64,000 nucleotides of DNA. Origin: Botrimarina colliarenosi. Its GTDB lineage: Bacteria; Planctomycetota; Planctomycetia; Pirellulales; Lacipirellulaceae. The notes beneath the pieces were generated by a model. The model did no database searches, had not been told where the DNA came from, and saw only the letters and a program-made list of their open reading frames with translations. Where the stretch lies: assembly GCF_007859955.1 (NCBI RefSeq), contig NZ_SJPR01000006.1:106309-170308 (forward strand), written 5' to 3'. How positions within the stretch are numbered: the first letter of the stretch is position 1; every line of letters starts with the position of its first letter. The position numbers and the translations under genes were made by a program. Positions 32,685 to 42,019 of this stretch are shown in pieces.

Positions 32685-34955
32685 ATGGCTTCCCTCGCCG
32701 ACAGCCTGGTCTCCTCCAGCAGCCGGCGGCTGCCGATCCGGGTGCGTCCCGACCTCGAGGCGAAGAAGCAGCGCTACCAGGGCCGCGTCTACTGGGTCGT
32801 GAAGGACCCGGTCGCCCTGCAGTACTTCCGCTTCGAGGAAGAGGAGTTCGCGATCCTTGAGATGCTCGACGGCGACTCGAGCCTCGACGAGATCGCCGAG
32901 GAGTTCGAACGGCGCTTCCCGCCGCAGTCGATCCGCACCGAAGAGCTGCAACAGTTCGTCGGCACCCTGCACCGCAGCGGCCTGGTCATCACCGACGCCC
33001 CGGGGCAGGGCGACCAGCTCAAGAAACGCCGCGACGAACGCGTCGGCAAGGAGCTGCAGCAGAAGTTCACCAACATCCTCTCGGTCCGCTTCAAGGGGAT
33101 CGATCCCGATTGGATCCTCAACCTGCTCTATAGCTTCCCGCCGGTCCGCTGGTTCTTCAGCCAGACGGCGTTCGTCCTCTGCATGATGCTCTGCCTGTCG
33201 GCGCTGTTGCTGATCGGCGTGCAGTTCGACGTGTTCCAGTCGAAGCTGCCCGCCTTCAACACGTTCTTCGCAGCCGAGAACTGGATGCTGCTGGCGGTCG
33301 TACTCGCCTGCACCAAGATCCTCCACGAGTTCGGCCACGGTCTTTCGTGCAAGCACTTCGGCGGCGAGTGCCACGAGATGGGCGTCATGCTGCTGGTGCT
33401 GACGCCGTGCCTGTACTGCAACGTCAGCGACTCGTGGATGCTCCCCAACAAGTGGCACAGGGCCGCGATCGGCGCGGCGGGCATGTATGTCGAAGTGGTG
33501 CTCGCGTCGATCTGCACCTACATCTGGTGGTTCACCGAGCCGGGGCTGCTGCACTATGTCTGTCTGAACATCATGTTCGTCAGCTCGGTGAGCACGATCC
33601 TGTTCAACGCCAACCCGCTGCTGCGGTACGACGGCTACTACATCGTCAGCGACCTGCTGGAGGTGCCCAACCTCCGCCAGAAGTCGAGCTCGATCCTGAC
33701 GCGGAAGGCGGCCGAGTGGTGCCTGGGGATGGAGCAGCAGGACGACCCCTTCTTGCCGCAACGCAATCAGTTTCTGTTCGCGACCTACACCGTGGCGGCC
33801 GCCATCTACCGGTGGGTCGTCGTGCTCTCGATCCTCTACTTCCTCAATCAAGTTTTCGAGCCGTACGGGCTCAAGCCGTTGGGGCAGGCGATCGGGGCGA
33901 TGGCCCTATGGGGGCTCGTTGGGCAGCCCTTCGTCAAGCTCTTCAAGTTCTTCAAGGTTCCCGGGAGGCTGAACAAGGTGAAACGCGTCCCGCTGTTGAT
34001 CACGCTGCTCGTCATCGCCGGCGTCATCGCCGCGGTGGCGACGGTCCCCCTGCCGGCGTACGTCTACTGCCCGGCGGTGGTCCACCCGCGCGGCGCGGTG
34101 AGCGTCTACGCCGAGGTCCCCGCCACGCTGGAGGCGGTCCTGGTGAAGCCGGGCGACCGCGTCGTCGTTGGGCAAGAGCTCGGCCGCATGAAGAGCCTCG
34201 ACCTGGAGGTCGAGATCGCCCGCCTCGAGGGCGAGGTCGCCGGCTACGAGGCGGAGATCCGCTCGCTCGAGACGGTCGCCTTCAGCGACGAGACCGCCTC
34301 GAGCCGCTTGGCCCAGGTGCGCGAGAGTCTCGCCGGCGCTAAGGAGCAACTCAAGAAGCAGCTCGAGGACGCCGAGCGCCTGGTGCTGCGGGCGCCGGTC
34401 GCCGGCGTCGTCATGGAACCCGACTACCGCACCAACCGCGGCCAGGACCCGAAGGACCTCGCCGTCTGGGAAGGGACGCCGCTCAAACCCGAGAACCGCG
34501 GCGCGACGCTCGAGTCGGGTGACCGCTTCTGCCGCATCGGCGACCAGCGGTCGCTCGAGGCCCGCATCGTGATCGGCCAAGACGACATCGACCTCGTGTT
34601 GGAAGGCCAAGCGGTCCGCTTGATGCTCAACCAGACCACAGACCTCAAGTATGTGAGCAAGATCACGAAGATCTCCAGCGAAGAGCTGCCCGAGACGCCC
34701 CCCCGACTGTCGAGCCTCACCGGCGGTTCGGTCGCCACCGAGACCGACCCCTCCGGCGCCGCCAAGCCGCTCTCGCCGATGTACGAAGCGATCATCCCGC
34801 TGGGCGACTACGACCGCCTCCCCGAGGCGGCCCAGCAGCAGCACGACTTGCTGCGCGTCGGGCTGGTGGGCGAGGCGAAGATCACGATCGAACCCCGCAC
34901 CCTCTGGCAACGCTTCTGGCGTTACCTAACCCGGACGGTGAATTTCGATCTGTGA
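32685..34955 (+). CDS. PqqD-like / M50 site-2 metalloprotease / HlyD fusion
   Basis: 756 residues. Residues about 30-105 resemble a PqqD peptide-binding domain (VALQYFRFEEEEFAILEMLD, IAEEFERRFPPQSI). Residues about 160-430 are multi-pass membrane with the zinc protease motif HEFGH (ILHEFGHGLSCKHFGG) and the partner motif NANPLLRYDGYY, typical of site-2 proteases. Residues about 470-740 are an HlyD-like adaptor (VLVKPGDRVVVGQELGRMKS, LVLRAPVAGVVMEPDYR) with one more helix before it. Family members are annotated as putative peptide zinc metalloproteases and accompany peptide export. It is the last gene of the 29394-34955 unit. The peptide substrate is unknown; none was recognised nearby. Confidence 0.85.
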   Translation: MASLADSLVSSSSRRLPIRVRPDLEAKKQRYQGRVYWVVKDPVALQYFRFEEEEFAILEMLDGDSSLDEIAEEFERRFPPQSIRTEELQQFVGTLHRSGLVITDAPGQGDQLKKRRDERVGKELQQKFTNILSVRFKGIDPDWILNLLYSFPPVRWFFSQTAFVLCMMLCLSALLLIGVQFDVFQSKLPAFNTFFAAENWMLLAVVLACTKILHEFGHGLSCKHFGGECHEMGVMLLVLTPCLYCNVSDSWMLPNKWHRAAIGAAGMYVEVVLASICTYIWWFTEPGLLHYVCLNIMFVSSVSTILFNANPLLRYDGYYIVSDLLEVPNLRQKSSSILTRKAAEWCLGMEQQDDPFLPQRNQFLFATYTVAAAIYRWVVVLSILYFLNQVFEPYGLKPLGQAIGAMALWGLVGQPFVKLFKFFKVPGRLNKVKRVPLLITLLVIAGVIAAVATVPLPAYVYCPAVVHPRGAVSVYAEVPATLEAVLVKPGDRVVVGQELGRMKSLDLEVEIARLEGEVAGYEAEIRSLETVAFSDETASSRLAQVRESLAGAKEQLKKQLEDAERLVLRAPVAGVVMEPDYRTNRGQDPKDLAVWEGTPLKPENRGATLESGDRFCRIGDQRSLEARIVIGQDDIDLVLEGQAVRLMLNQTTDLKYVSKITKISSEELPETPPRLSSLTGGSVATETDPSGAAKPLSPMYEAIIPLGDYDRLPEAAQQQHDLLRVGLVGEAKITIEPRTLWQRFWRYLTRTVNFDL

Positions 34956-35105
34956 GAGTAAGGACCGCCAATTCTTCCATGCGGCGATGGCCTTTCACGG
35001 GCCTCTCGGTGGTCCGACGACCCGCAAGAAAAACCTTCGCTTGCGGACACGCACGGCACGCCCAAGTGGCATGCCCAGTCGTCGCTTGTGGCGCTGTGGG
35101 TCGCC

Positions 35106-38100
35106 TCAAGCGGTCGGATGCCGCCATCGATTGGTCAACGACGTAGCGATTGCAGCGAGGAACAGAGCGAGTGCGCCCGGCTCGGGGACTGCTGCGGAGG
35201 CCGCGGAAGACGCCGCTCCGAAGATCGTCGCGCCGTAGTTGCTCACCCAGAGGTCGTAGTGGTCGCTGCCAATGACTCCGGGGGTGCCAGGAGCGTTGAC
35301 CAAGGTCCCTTCGGCGGCGCCTTCGTTGTCACGCCAGACGGTGTAGTCGGCGGCATTCACCACGCCATCGTTGTTGAAGTCACCGGCGAGCTGCGTGTTG
35401 GGAATGGCGGTTGTCCCCAGAAGGCCCGAGCCCGAGAAATGCGAACTCTCGAAGTCGGCGCCCGAGCCGATGCCGCCGAAGGTCCCAAGCGTAAGTTGGG
35501 GAATGCCGTCTAGGTAGAGAGCGCCGATCGTATCGGTCCCGGCGAAATCGAGATCGAACAAGCCACCACCGCCTACCTCGACGTTGCCCGTGTCCGACAA
35601 ATACGAGTTGGTGATGCTAAGCACTCCGTCCTCGACAATGGTGTCGCCGCTGTAGGTATTGATTCCATTCACAATCCACTTTCCGGAACCCGATTTAGCT
35701 AGATTGACGACGCCGGTCGCCGAGTCACTGATCGTCGGGTTGAGCACGTTATCGCCGGTGTTGTCGCCGGCGAGCGTAAACGTGCGCTCCACGTCGACAA
35801 AGCTGAGGGTTGAGGCCGCGGCTGCGAAGTTTACAAACGGACCGACCGGGTCACTGAACTGGACACGCGTCGGGCTCTGAATCTTGACAATCGTGATGAC
35901 TTCGTCGTCATCGCTACCCGACTCGGTCAAAAAGCTCCCGCTGATCTGCATTCCTGGAACCAGATCGCTGGTGTCGCCAATGTTGTAGGCGACCGAGGAG
36001 CTGGCCTGGGTGACGCCCGTCTGGAATCCGAAAGCCGGGCCGCTAACAACACCAGAGCGGTCTTCTGCCGTGTCGATCGTCAAGGCGCCCGTGCTGCTGA
36101 AGATCAGGGGGCCGCTTCCCGACGAGTCGATCGTCGCCCCCCGGGTGCCGATCGTAAACAGCCGGTCGGTCGCGTCGCCATTTCCCTCGTAGCGAAGCGT
36201 CGATCCCTGCACAATCAGATTGGACGCGTCGCTGGAAGACGCACCGATGCCGCTGGTCTGACCACCGTCTGCTAAGTCCAAGACGGTGAGTGTCGTGCCG
36301 GCGTAGGAACCGCTCTGGAATCCCGCGGAACGGCTGCTGAGCGTGTTGCCTTCGATAAGCGTCGCTCCCGTGTAATCGTTCGTTCCGGTGATGCGGACGC
36401 CCCCCAAACCGCGGAGCGTCCCCGAGTCGAGGCCGTTGGTCGCCACCAATTTGTTGGCGCCGGTCAGCTGGTTCGTTCCGGGCAAGGTGATCTCGCCCGT
36501 GCCGCCACCGAAGCGGTAGGTCGAGTCCGCGGGGGTCACCGAACCGGTGTACGTGATGCCGTTCGCGCCACCGGCCAACGACATGTCGGAAACGGGAGAC
36601 AAGTCGCCCGAAGTGAAGTCGAAGTCCGCGTCGGCCTCCGCTGCGGTGAGCATCAGGCCGCCGTGATCGTAGTCAAAGAACCAGACGACATCACCGGCCG
36701 GCGTAAGCGGTCGCTGGCTCCGGTTGTTTAGCTTCGCGATAAATGCCGAGTTGACCGTATTGGGATCGCCAGCCACGTAGAGGGTTCCGGTGTCGACTCC
36801 GACCGAACCCGCGATCGAACGGATTTCAGCGATGGGGAGCGAGTCGTTGGACGCGAAGTGGACGTTGGCGCCCTCAATGTAGGACGCCTCCGAATAGGAG
36901 TTGTTAACACCGGTGATACGCACCGTCCCCGTGCCACGGAAACCGAACGACTGGGGCTCGTTCTCTAACTCGTCGATACGGTTCTTCATTTCGCCGGAGA
37001 CAATTGTCTCGCCGCTCCCGTCGAAGTACAGCTCACGCTTGGTTCCCTCGGGGGGATCGCCATCGGCGCCGATCTGGCCAGAAACGGTGAAGGTCTTTCC
37101 GGCCGGCAATTGGTTAACGATCCCTCGTGAGTTTTTCTGCGTGAGGCCGCCTGCCCAGTCGAGGCTGTGCTCACCGGCGATCGTAACGTAGTCCGAGAAA
37201 GCCCACTCGTTGTTGATCGTGCGGTTGTCGTCGGTTGACGACATGACGCCGCCGCGCCGGATAACGGCTGTGCCGAAGGCGAGGTCGTTGTCGAGCACGA
37301 TCGGTCCCCAGGCGACGACGGTCCCGCTAATGGTGTTGGCGCCACTCAGCACGGTTGTCGTGTCATCTCCGCCGCCAAGCTCGAGCCGCCCATCCCCCGA
37401 GATAATTCCGTTGATGCGGACCGTCCCGGGGCCCGAGCGGTTGATGCCGCCGTCGGCCACTCCGTCTTCGGTGTTGACGTTCGTTACCACGACGTCGCCG
37501 TTGATATGCAGCTCGGCGTCGCTGGTGGCTAGATTGAGTTGCGAGGTTCCGGCGCCGAAGGTGATTGAGCCGGTGATCGTGAGGTCATTGGTCGTGACGA
37601 AGTCATCCAGCGACTTGATCTCAACCCGTTCGTTGTTGATCAAGATCGGAGCGCTGATGACGTTGGTCGAGCCGGGAACTCCACCGCTAACGAGCAACGC
37701 TTGACTCGAGTTGAAAGAAGGGATGACATTCTCGGGGTCGAGATTGTTATTCAACTCATAGTTCTCGAAGACGAGGCGACCCCCCGTCGAAGAGATGGTC
37801 GTCGTGACCGGACCGGCGGTCCCGCCGAGCCGCAAGGAAGCCACGGTTACGTCCGTGGCGCCGACATCAAGATTCAGATCAGCGCCGAGACCCACGGAGA
37901 GGTTTGCGCCGATGACGGGCGAGATGACTTCTTCAGAGGGGTCCGCACGACCCGGGTCATCTGGGAACGCAGGGGTGCTCCAGTTGCCATCGATTTGCCA
38001 GAGTTGGTTGCCCGTCAGCGAATCGTTCCAATCGGATTCAGTGATCTGCGCGGTGGCCTCCAGGCAGATGAGGCTAGCAGCGACGACAGTGAGACTTCGC

Positions 38101-38120
38101 GCGAGGGAGGTGCTACGCAT
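35106..38120 (-). CDS. Autotransporter-repeat, dockerin and PEP-CTERM surface protein
   Basis: 1004 residues from the ATG at 38120 (signal peptide TSLARSLTVVAASLICLEAT). The body is beta-helix sequence rich in Gly/Thr/Ser with recurrent autotransporter-associated beta-strand units such as LAKSGSGKWIVNGINTYSGD then TIVEDGVLSITN, and GAATLIEGN-like turns. Near the end is a dockerin-like calcium repeat (GDFNNDGVVNAADYTVWRDN and GSDHYDLWVSNYG) and a PEP-CTERM signal (VPEPGALALFLAAIATSLTN then RWRH). Such proteins are exported, then cut and anchored by an exosortase. No exosortase gene is in this window. Base composition is slightly lower in GC than its neighbours. Confidence 0.85.
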   Translation of the reverse strand: MRSTSLARSLTVVAASLICLEATAQITESDWNDSLTGNQLWQIDGNWSTPAFPDDPGRADPSEEVISPVIGANLSVGLGADLNLDVGATDVTVASLRLGGTAGPVTTTISSTGGRLVFENYELNNNLDPENVIPSFNSSQALLVSGGVPGSTNVISAPILINNERVEIKSLDDFVTTNDLTITGSITFGAGTSQLNLATSDAELHINGDVVVTNVNTEDGVADGGINRSGPGTVRINGIISGDGRLELGGGDDTTTVLSGANTISGTVVAWGPIVLDNDLAFGTAVIRRGGVMSSTDDNRTINNEWAFSDYVTIAGEHSLDWAGGLTQKNSRGIVNQLPAGKTFTVSGQIGADGDPPEGTKRELYFDGSGETIVSGEMKNRIDELENEPQSFGFRGTGTVRITGVNNSYSEASYIEGANVHFASNDSLPIAEIRSIAGSVGVDTGTLYVAGDPNTVNSAFIAKLNNRSQRPLTPAGDVVWFFDYDHGGLMLTAAEADADFDFTSGDLSPVSDMSLAGGANGITYTGSVTPADSTYRFGGGTGEITLPGTNQLTGANKLVATNGLDSGTLRGLGGVRITGTNDYTGATLIEGNTLSSRSAGFQSGSYAGTTLTVLDLADGGQTSGIGASSSDASNLIVQGSTLRYEGNGDATDRLFTIGTRGATIDSSGSGPLIFSSTGALTIDTAEDRSGVVSGPAFGFQTGVTQASSSVAYNIGDTSDLVPGMQISGSFLTESGSDDDEVITIVKIQSPTRVQFSDPVGPFVNFAAAASTLSFVDVERTFTLAGDNTGDNVLNPTISDSATGVVNLAKSGSGKWIVNGINTYSGDTIVEDGVLSITNSYLSDTGNVEVGGGGLFDLDFAGTDTIGALYLDGIPQLTLGTFGGIGSGADFESSHFSGSGLLGTTAIPNTQLAGDFNNDGVVNAADYTVWRDNEGAAEGTLVNAPGTPGVIGSDHYDLWVSNYGATIFGAASSAASAAVPEPGALALFLAAIATSLTNRWRHPTA

Positions 38121-38289
38121 GATGGTTGGCATGCCGCAAGTTCGAGGCGGAGGAAGACAAGGAATGACTGCCGGAACGCGACGCATTAGAAATACGTGCG
38201 AAGAATTGGCGTGCTTGAGGAGCTTGAGGAGGAGGCCGACCTTAATCAGACGACGAGCCAGCGGGCCGAAGCGTGCTCAGGGGTGGCCA

Positions 38290-38344
38290 GCTGACAATCA
38301 CCATCGTAATACGCGTGCTGACAATCACCATCGTAATACGCGTG
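38290..38344. repeat. Two tandem copies of a 27-bp unit
   Basis: GCTGACAATCACCATCGTAA then TACGCGT at 38290-38316 and again at 38317-38343, exact. They lie ~170 bp upstream of the start of the PEP-CTERM autotransporter gene (38120), so could be operator sites. Nothing else is recognised in 38121-38612. Confidence 0.85.
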
Positions 38345-38612
38345 CGTCGCGAATAGACAGCGTTTTTTGGCCCTGCATACGGACAGTCGCTTGATCAATC
38401 ACTTTGAGCAGCGCACGGGCGCCACGTTGAAGCGGTGTCGCTACTGACCCGCCGTGTAAGCTCCGGCGACGATGGACCGCCACGCTGGGCTGGACTCACA
38501 CCGGGCTGGCCGTCACATCGGGCTGGCAAGTTCCGTTTCGAAAACGGCGTCGCCGGGAACCGCTCGCGCCGAGATTCGAGGCGTTCCTCCCGCTGGGTGG
38601 TCTTCCCCCGAT

Positions 38613-38993
38613 CTATGTGCCAGCCACGATGAGAGAATCGGGATGCTTGGATGTTACTCCGTTGGGCTGCTGGAGCGGAGGGCCCTGCGAAGCCGTAGGC
38701 TGAGCAGGGCCCGGAGCGGGAGCGGGGCAGCGGTCCGCGAACTCCGCCGGCGGATTGTACCCCAGTGAGCTGTGCGGTCGGTAGTGGTTGTAGTCGAGGC
38801 GCCACCGGTCAACGCACCAGCGGGCGTCTTCTAGCCCCAAGAACAGCTCGCGGTCGAGCAGCTCTTGGCGGAAGCGGCTGTTGAAGCTCTCGATGTAACC
38901 ATTCTCCCAAGGGCTCGACTTGGCGACGTAGAGCGTCTTCACGCAGGCTCGGTCGAGCCAGCGGCGGATGCTCTTGGCGACGAACTCGGGGCA
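38613..38993 (-). pseudogene. C-terminal fragment of an IS3-family transposase (OrfB)
   Basis: Reads PEFVAKSIRRWLDRACVKTL, SPWENGYIESFNSRFRQELL, DRWRLDYNHYRPHSSLGYNP. These are the last part of the rve integrase core, including the catalytic Glu (NGYIESFN), but the two catalytic Asp regions are missing. It is cut at 38993, where a stop and unrelated sequence follow. Confidence 0.85.
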
Positions 38994-39260
38994 CTATGAA
39001 GCCGGGACTGTCAAGTTCCGTTCTCCTCCGTTCAGCAGCTTCTACGAGGACGTCAGCGAGATCGGCTCAGGTCACTATCCGGGGTGTCCGTGACCGGGTC
39101 ACGGTCCCATACAACTCTGCGACGCGGCGGCGCTCATTTCCGTTGCCGAGCTTTCGCTCACCAGAATTCACGAGCTCTGCCGCCGCGATCGTTCCGTTCT
39201 CCGCTGCGCCCGGCAGCTCGCCGCCGAGCTTGCTTCCCGCCGGTGGGGTTCACGCAGGGC

Positions 39261-39417
39261 CTATGCCGCGAGCCCAAGCCGTTCGGCATCCCAGTCCTTC
39301 TCATCTCGTAGCATCGCCCAACACCAGACGAGCAACCGTCTGCCCAGCGCTACCGTCGCCTGCTTACGGCGGGTGCGTTCGCCCTTGCTCAGCCTGCGGT
39401 ACAACTGCCAAAGCAAG
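39261..39417 (-). pseudogene. C-terminal fragment of an IS110-family transposase
   Basis: Reads LWQLYRRLSKGERTRRKQAT, VALGRRLLVWCWAMLRDEKD and ends at a TAG (39263-39261). The KQATVALxRRLLVxCWAMLRD stretch is typical of the C-terminus of IS110/IS1111 transposases. It interrupts the IS3 OrfB fragments on both sides. Confidence 0.75.
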
Positions 39418-39420
39418 GCC

Positions 39421-39640
39421 GCTCCGCGGCGATGCTCCGCATCTCCGCCAGCAGTTCGGCGTCGAGCGTCGCTCGCTTCAACTCGTAACGCTGCGTCGAT
39501 CGTGGCTGGCCCAGCACGCGGCAGACGCGACGCTCGGTCGCCTTCTTGGGCCCCGAGCGTAAGCGGCGGACCGTCTCGACGGTCCGCCGCTTACGCTCGG
39601 GCCACTTATCAGTGGACGCGGCCAGTTTCCCTTGGCGGCT
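39421..39640 (-). pseudogene. N-terminal fragment of an IS3-family OrfB
   Basis: Reads STDKWPERKRRTVETVRRLR, SGPKKATERRVCRVLGQPRS, TQRYELKRATLDAELLAEMR and then stops matching at ~39421, where the IS110 fragment begins. The ERRVCRVLGQPRSTQRY motif is the usual start of IS3-family OrfB. A 24-bp palindrome lies within the coding part. Confidence 0.8.
39552..39601. repeat. 24-bp perfect palindrome
   Basis: 39552-39575 and 39578-39601 are exact inverse copies with 2 nt between; the core is GTAAGCGGCGGACCGTC. It lies in the OrfB N-terminal remnant. Confidence 0.9.
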
Positions 39641-39730
39641 TCCTTCAAGATCTCCATGTCGAGCGCTTGATTAGCCACCAGCCGCTTCAGACGCGCGAGC
39701 CCCTTCCGCCTTCGCCATCGCATCGGACCT
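39622..39730 (-). pseudogene. C-terminal fragment of an IS3-family OrfA
   Basis: Reads ARLKRLVANQALDMEILKEA then AKGNW, the leucine-zipper end of IS3-family OrfA, directly upstream of and in a different frame from the OrfB fragment, as in intact IS3 elements. Upstream it runs into a long inverted repeat and is lost. Confidence 0.8.
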
Positions 39731-39780
39731 GCGCCAACCGCTGAGGTCCGATGCGATGGCGAAGGCGGAAGGGGCTCGCG
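39694..39780. repeat. 37-bp perfect inverted repeat with 13-nt loop
   Basis: 39694-39730 and 39744-39780 are exact inverse copies separated by GCGCCAACCGCTG. The inner arm is part of the OrfA fragment and the outer arm is an inverted duplicate of it. Confidence 0.9.
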
Positions 39781-39930
39781 GGACTTATTGCAAGCCGCCT
39801 GGCTGGGTCTGCGGAGAGGCTTCACGCCTTGGCTGCATTGGCCGAGGAGGAAACAACCCTCGGCGTGTCGGTTCGACGCAGATCTCGGATGTCAAAAGAC
39901 TCGACTGCGGCCCCCTGGAATTGGTGGGTG

Positions 39931-40452
39931 TCACGAGGCTGGCCAAACTGCACGGGGAGCAGCAATCAGGAGTGTACGATCTGCCCGGATGAGGCCCCAC
40001 CCGAGCAATAGCAGAGCGGCGCCTGAAGCAAGAAAGCCCAGGTCCCAAACGAGATGTCCTGAGGTTTCAGTCACGTGATGAACATGGAGGAGATGGTGGT
40101 CGATGACGCCCTCGACGAGATTGAACAGGCCCCATCCGAGGCTTAAGGAGCCTACGAATGTCCGTGTCGAGAGAGGCACATGCGGATTGCGTACGGCGTT
40201 CCAGACCATCGCCAGACCAATCGCCGCCATAATCCAGCAGAACACGTGGAAGAGGCCGTCCCAGAACATATTGATCTCAAGATTGACCGCCAAAGTACGA
40301 ACCTCGACATCTCGAACGGGAAATCGGGCTGAGAGCATGTTGTGGAGCTGCAGCAACTGATGGAAGACGATTCCATCGACAAAGCCGCCCAGACCGATCC
40401 CTAGCATTGTGCCACCTGTGATCAGCGGCTGAGTAATGACAGTGTTGCTCAC
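39931..40452 (-). CDS. DUF2243 membrane protein
   Basis: 173 residues, four or five membrane helices. GIGLGGFVDGIVFHQLLQLH (His in a helix), EINMFWDGLFHVFCWIMAAI, GWGLFNLVEGVIDHHLLHVH and GHLVWDLGFLASG are hallmarks of DUF2243; the many conserved His residues could bind metal or heme. Function unknown. It is the last gene of the sulfur operon; its ATG overlaps the stop of the preceding gene by 4 nt. Expression may be reduced by the upstream IS. Confidence 0.8.
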   Translation of the reverse strand: MSNTVITQPLITGGTMLGIGLGGFVDGIVFHQLLQLHNMLSARFPVRDVEVRTLAVNLEINMFWDGLFHVFCWIMAAIGLAMVWNAVRNPHVPLSTRTFVGSLSLGWGLFNLVEGVIDHHLLHVHHVTETSGHLVWDLGFLASGAALLLLGWGLIRADRTLLIAAPRAVWPAS

Positions 40453-40769
40453 GGTGTCTCCGAGTTGGGCGTAGAGTCGGACTGGGGTGCTTCCGTTCGG
40501 TGCGCTGTTGGGGCTGGTGGAAGCTCACTCCGAGAGTTCCAGGGAGCGCCGAAACGCATAAGCGCCACGATAAGAAGCATGGCGGGCAACGGCAGAAGCG
40601 TCAGAGCGCCATTAAACCAGAAGTCTTCGTTGAAGATCCCCGCCGCGACCTCCTTGCCGACGTCTGAATTGCAGTAGGGACAACCCCATGCCACCGATCC
40701 CGCCAATGTGGTCGAAGCGACAAAGATACGAATCAGAGAGACCTTCGTCTTAAGCACGGAGTGCATCAT
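40449..40769 (-). CDS. Small membrane protein with CPYC motif
   Basis: 106 residues. Signal-like N-terminus (IRIFVASTTLAGSVAWG) then CPYCNSDVGKEVAAGIFNED, one membrane helix (ALTLLPLPAMLLIVALMRFG) and a Pro/Ser-rich tail. The CPYC pair just after the cleavage region could form a disulfide or bind metal. No named family. Coupled to the DUF2243 gene (4-nt overlap); 25 bp after the DUF2892 gene. Confidence 0.65.
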   Translation of the reverse strand: MMHSVLKTKVSLIRIFVASTTLAGSVAWGCPYCNSDVGKEVAAGIFNEDFWFNGALTLLPLPAMLLIVALMRFGAPWNSRSELPPAPTAHRTEAPQSDSTPNSETP

Positions 40770-41107
40770 CCACCCTCCTCGTCAGATAACTGAGTCATGG
40801 ATCGCGAAAGTCGCCTCGCAGTTTTTTCAGTTCTATTCTTTCGTCATCGATCTCACGCATCGTACGAAATCCTAGACGACGTAAAACTGGAAGCGGTGGG
40901 CACCATCCCTGAACGGCGTGTTGCAGCAGAAACGCCGTCACGGCAATCGGCAACGCAATCCATCGCCGATCTACCGTGGCTGACAGGACACAACCTGTGA
41001 GCGCTAATGTCGCCGCGTTGGCTTCCAACGTTCTTTCGGTGTCCCATTCATGATCGAGCTGCGCCAATCGATCGCTAATCTCACGCTTCGACGCATTGCG
41101 ATATTTA

Positions 41108-42019
41108 GTAACTATCCCAGAACTGGTCTTGGCGGCGTAGGGCGAAGTTCGTAGAGGTTCTCGCAACCCGAACCATGGAGGTGCGAGATGGCCGTTGCGG
41201 CGTCGCTGGAGACGATCTGGGAAGTGGACGATACGTTGTGGGCGATTGTCGAGCCCATCCTGCGAGAGGCGTACCCGTCCAAGCCTACCGGTCGGCCACG
41301 GGTCGATTTCCGGCAGGTCTTCAACGCGGTCCTCTTCCGCTTGCGGAGCGGCTGCCAGTGGAACCGCATGCCGGCCGAGCTGGGGAGCGACTCGAGCAAC
41401 CACCGCTGGTTCCAGCGGTGGCGAGAAGACGGCGTTTGGGAGAAGGTGTGGGCGACACTGGTGGAGCGTTGCGACGAGCTGGGGGGCGTCGAGTGGGACT
41501 GGCAGGCGGCCGACGCGATGCTGGGCAAAGCCCGCTTTGGGGGGGCGATGTCGGTCCGAACCCGACGGATCGGGCGAAGAACGGCACGAAGAAGAGCCTG
41601 CTCGTTGACGGCCAAGGGGGCCCGCTCGCCGCGATGACCTCGCCGGCCAACTGGCACGACTCGAAGTGTCTGGAGGACCTGCTCCACATGGTGGTCGTCG
41701 AGCGTCCCGATTCGACCGAGCGGCTCTGCCTCGACAAAGGCTACGACACGCCGGCCGCTCGCCGAGTCGCGGAGGAGTTCGGATACGAACCTCGCATCGA
41801 ACCGATCCAGCGGCCAGGCAACCCCAAGCCACGAAGGCGCAAGAACCGACGCTGGGTCGTCGAGCGAACCTTCGCCTGGCTCAGCAAGTGCCGCGGCCTC
41901 TTGGTCCGCAACGAGAAGCACGCCGAGAACTACCTCGCCCTCTTCCAACTCGGCTGCCTCCTGCTCTGGTACCGAAGGTTACGACAACTGACCGGATAAG
42001 GCACTTCTGGGATAGTTAC
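41108..42019 (+). mobile_element. Complete IS5-family (IS427/ISL2-like) insertion sequence
   Basis: 912 bp. Terminal inverted repeats GTAACTATCCCAGAA at 41108-41122 and its inverse TTCTGGGATAGTTAC at 42005-42019. Flanked by a 3-bp target duplication TTA (41105-41107 and 42020-42022). One transposase made from two overlapping frames. It splits the DUF2892 gene of the sulfur operon. Confidence 0.92.
41188..41999 (+). CDS. IS5-family transposase produced by -1 frameshift
   Basis: OrfA runs 41188-41637 (MAVAASLETIWEVDDTLWAI, FRQVFNAVLFRLRSGCQWNR, DWQAADAMLGKARFGG). OrfB continues in the -1 frame to 41999: DVGPNPTDRAKNGTKKSLLV, ANWHDSKCLEDLL, LCLDKGYDTPAARRVAEEFG, RRWVVERTFAWLSKCRGLLV. The slip site is a run of seven G at 41539-41545; a -1 shift gives RFGGGDVGPNPTDR, restoring the family sequence. 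The DDE residues (D of AADAM, D of LLVDGQ or WHDSK, E of VERTF) are present only in the fused product of ~270 residues. GGAG precedes the ATG. Confidence 0.9.

Noticed and set aside
38290..38344. CRISPR array
   Set aside because: Only two abutting direct copies with no spacers and no cas genes.
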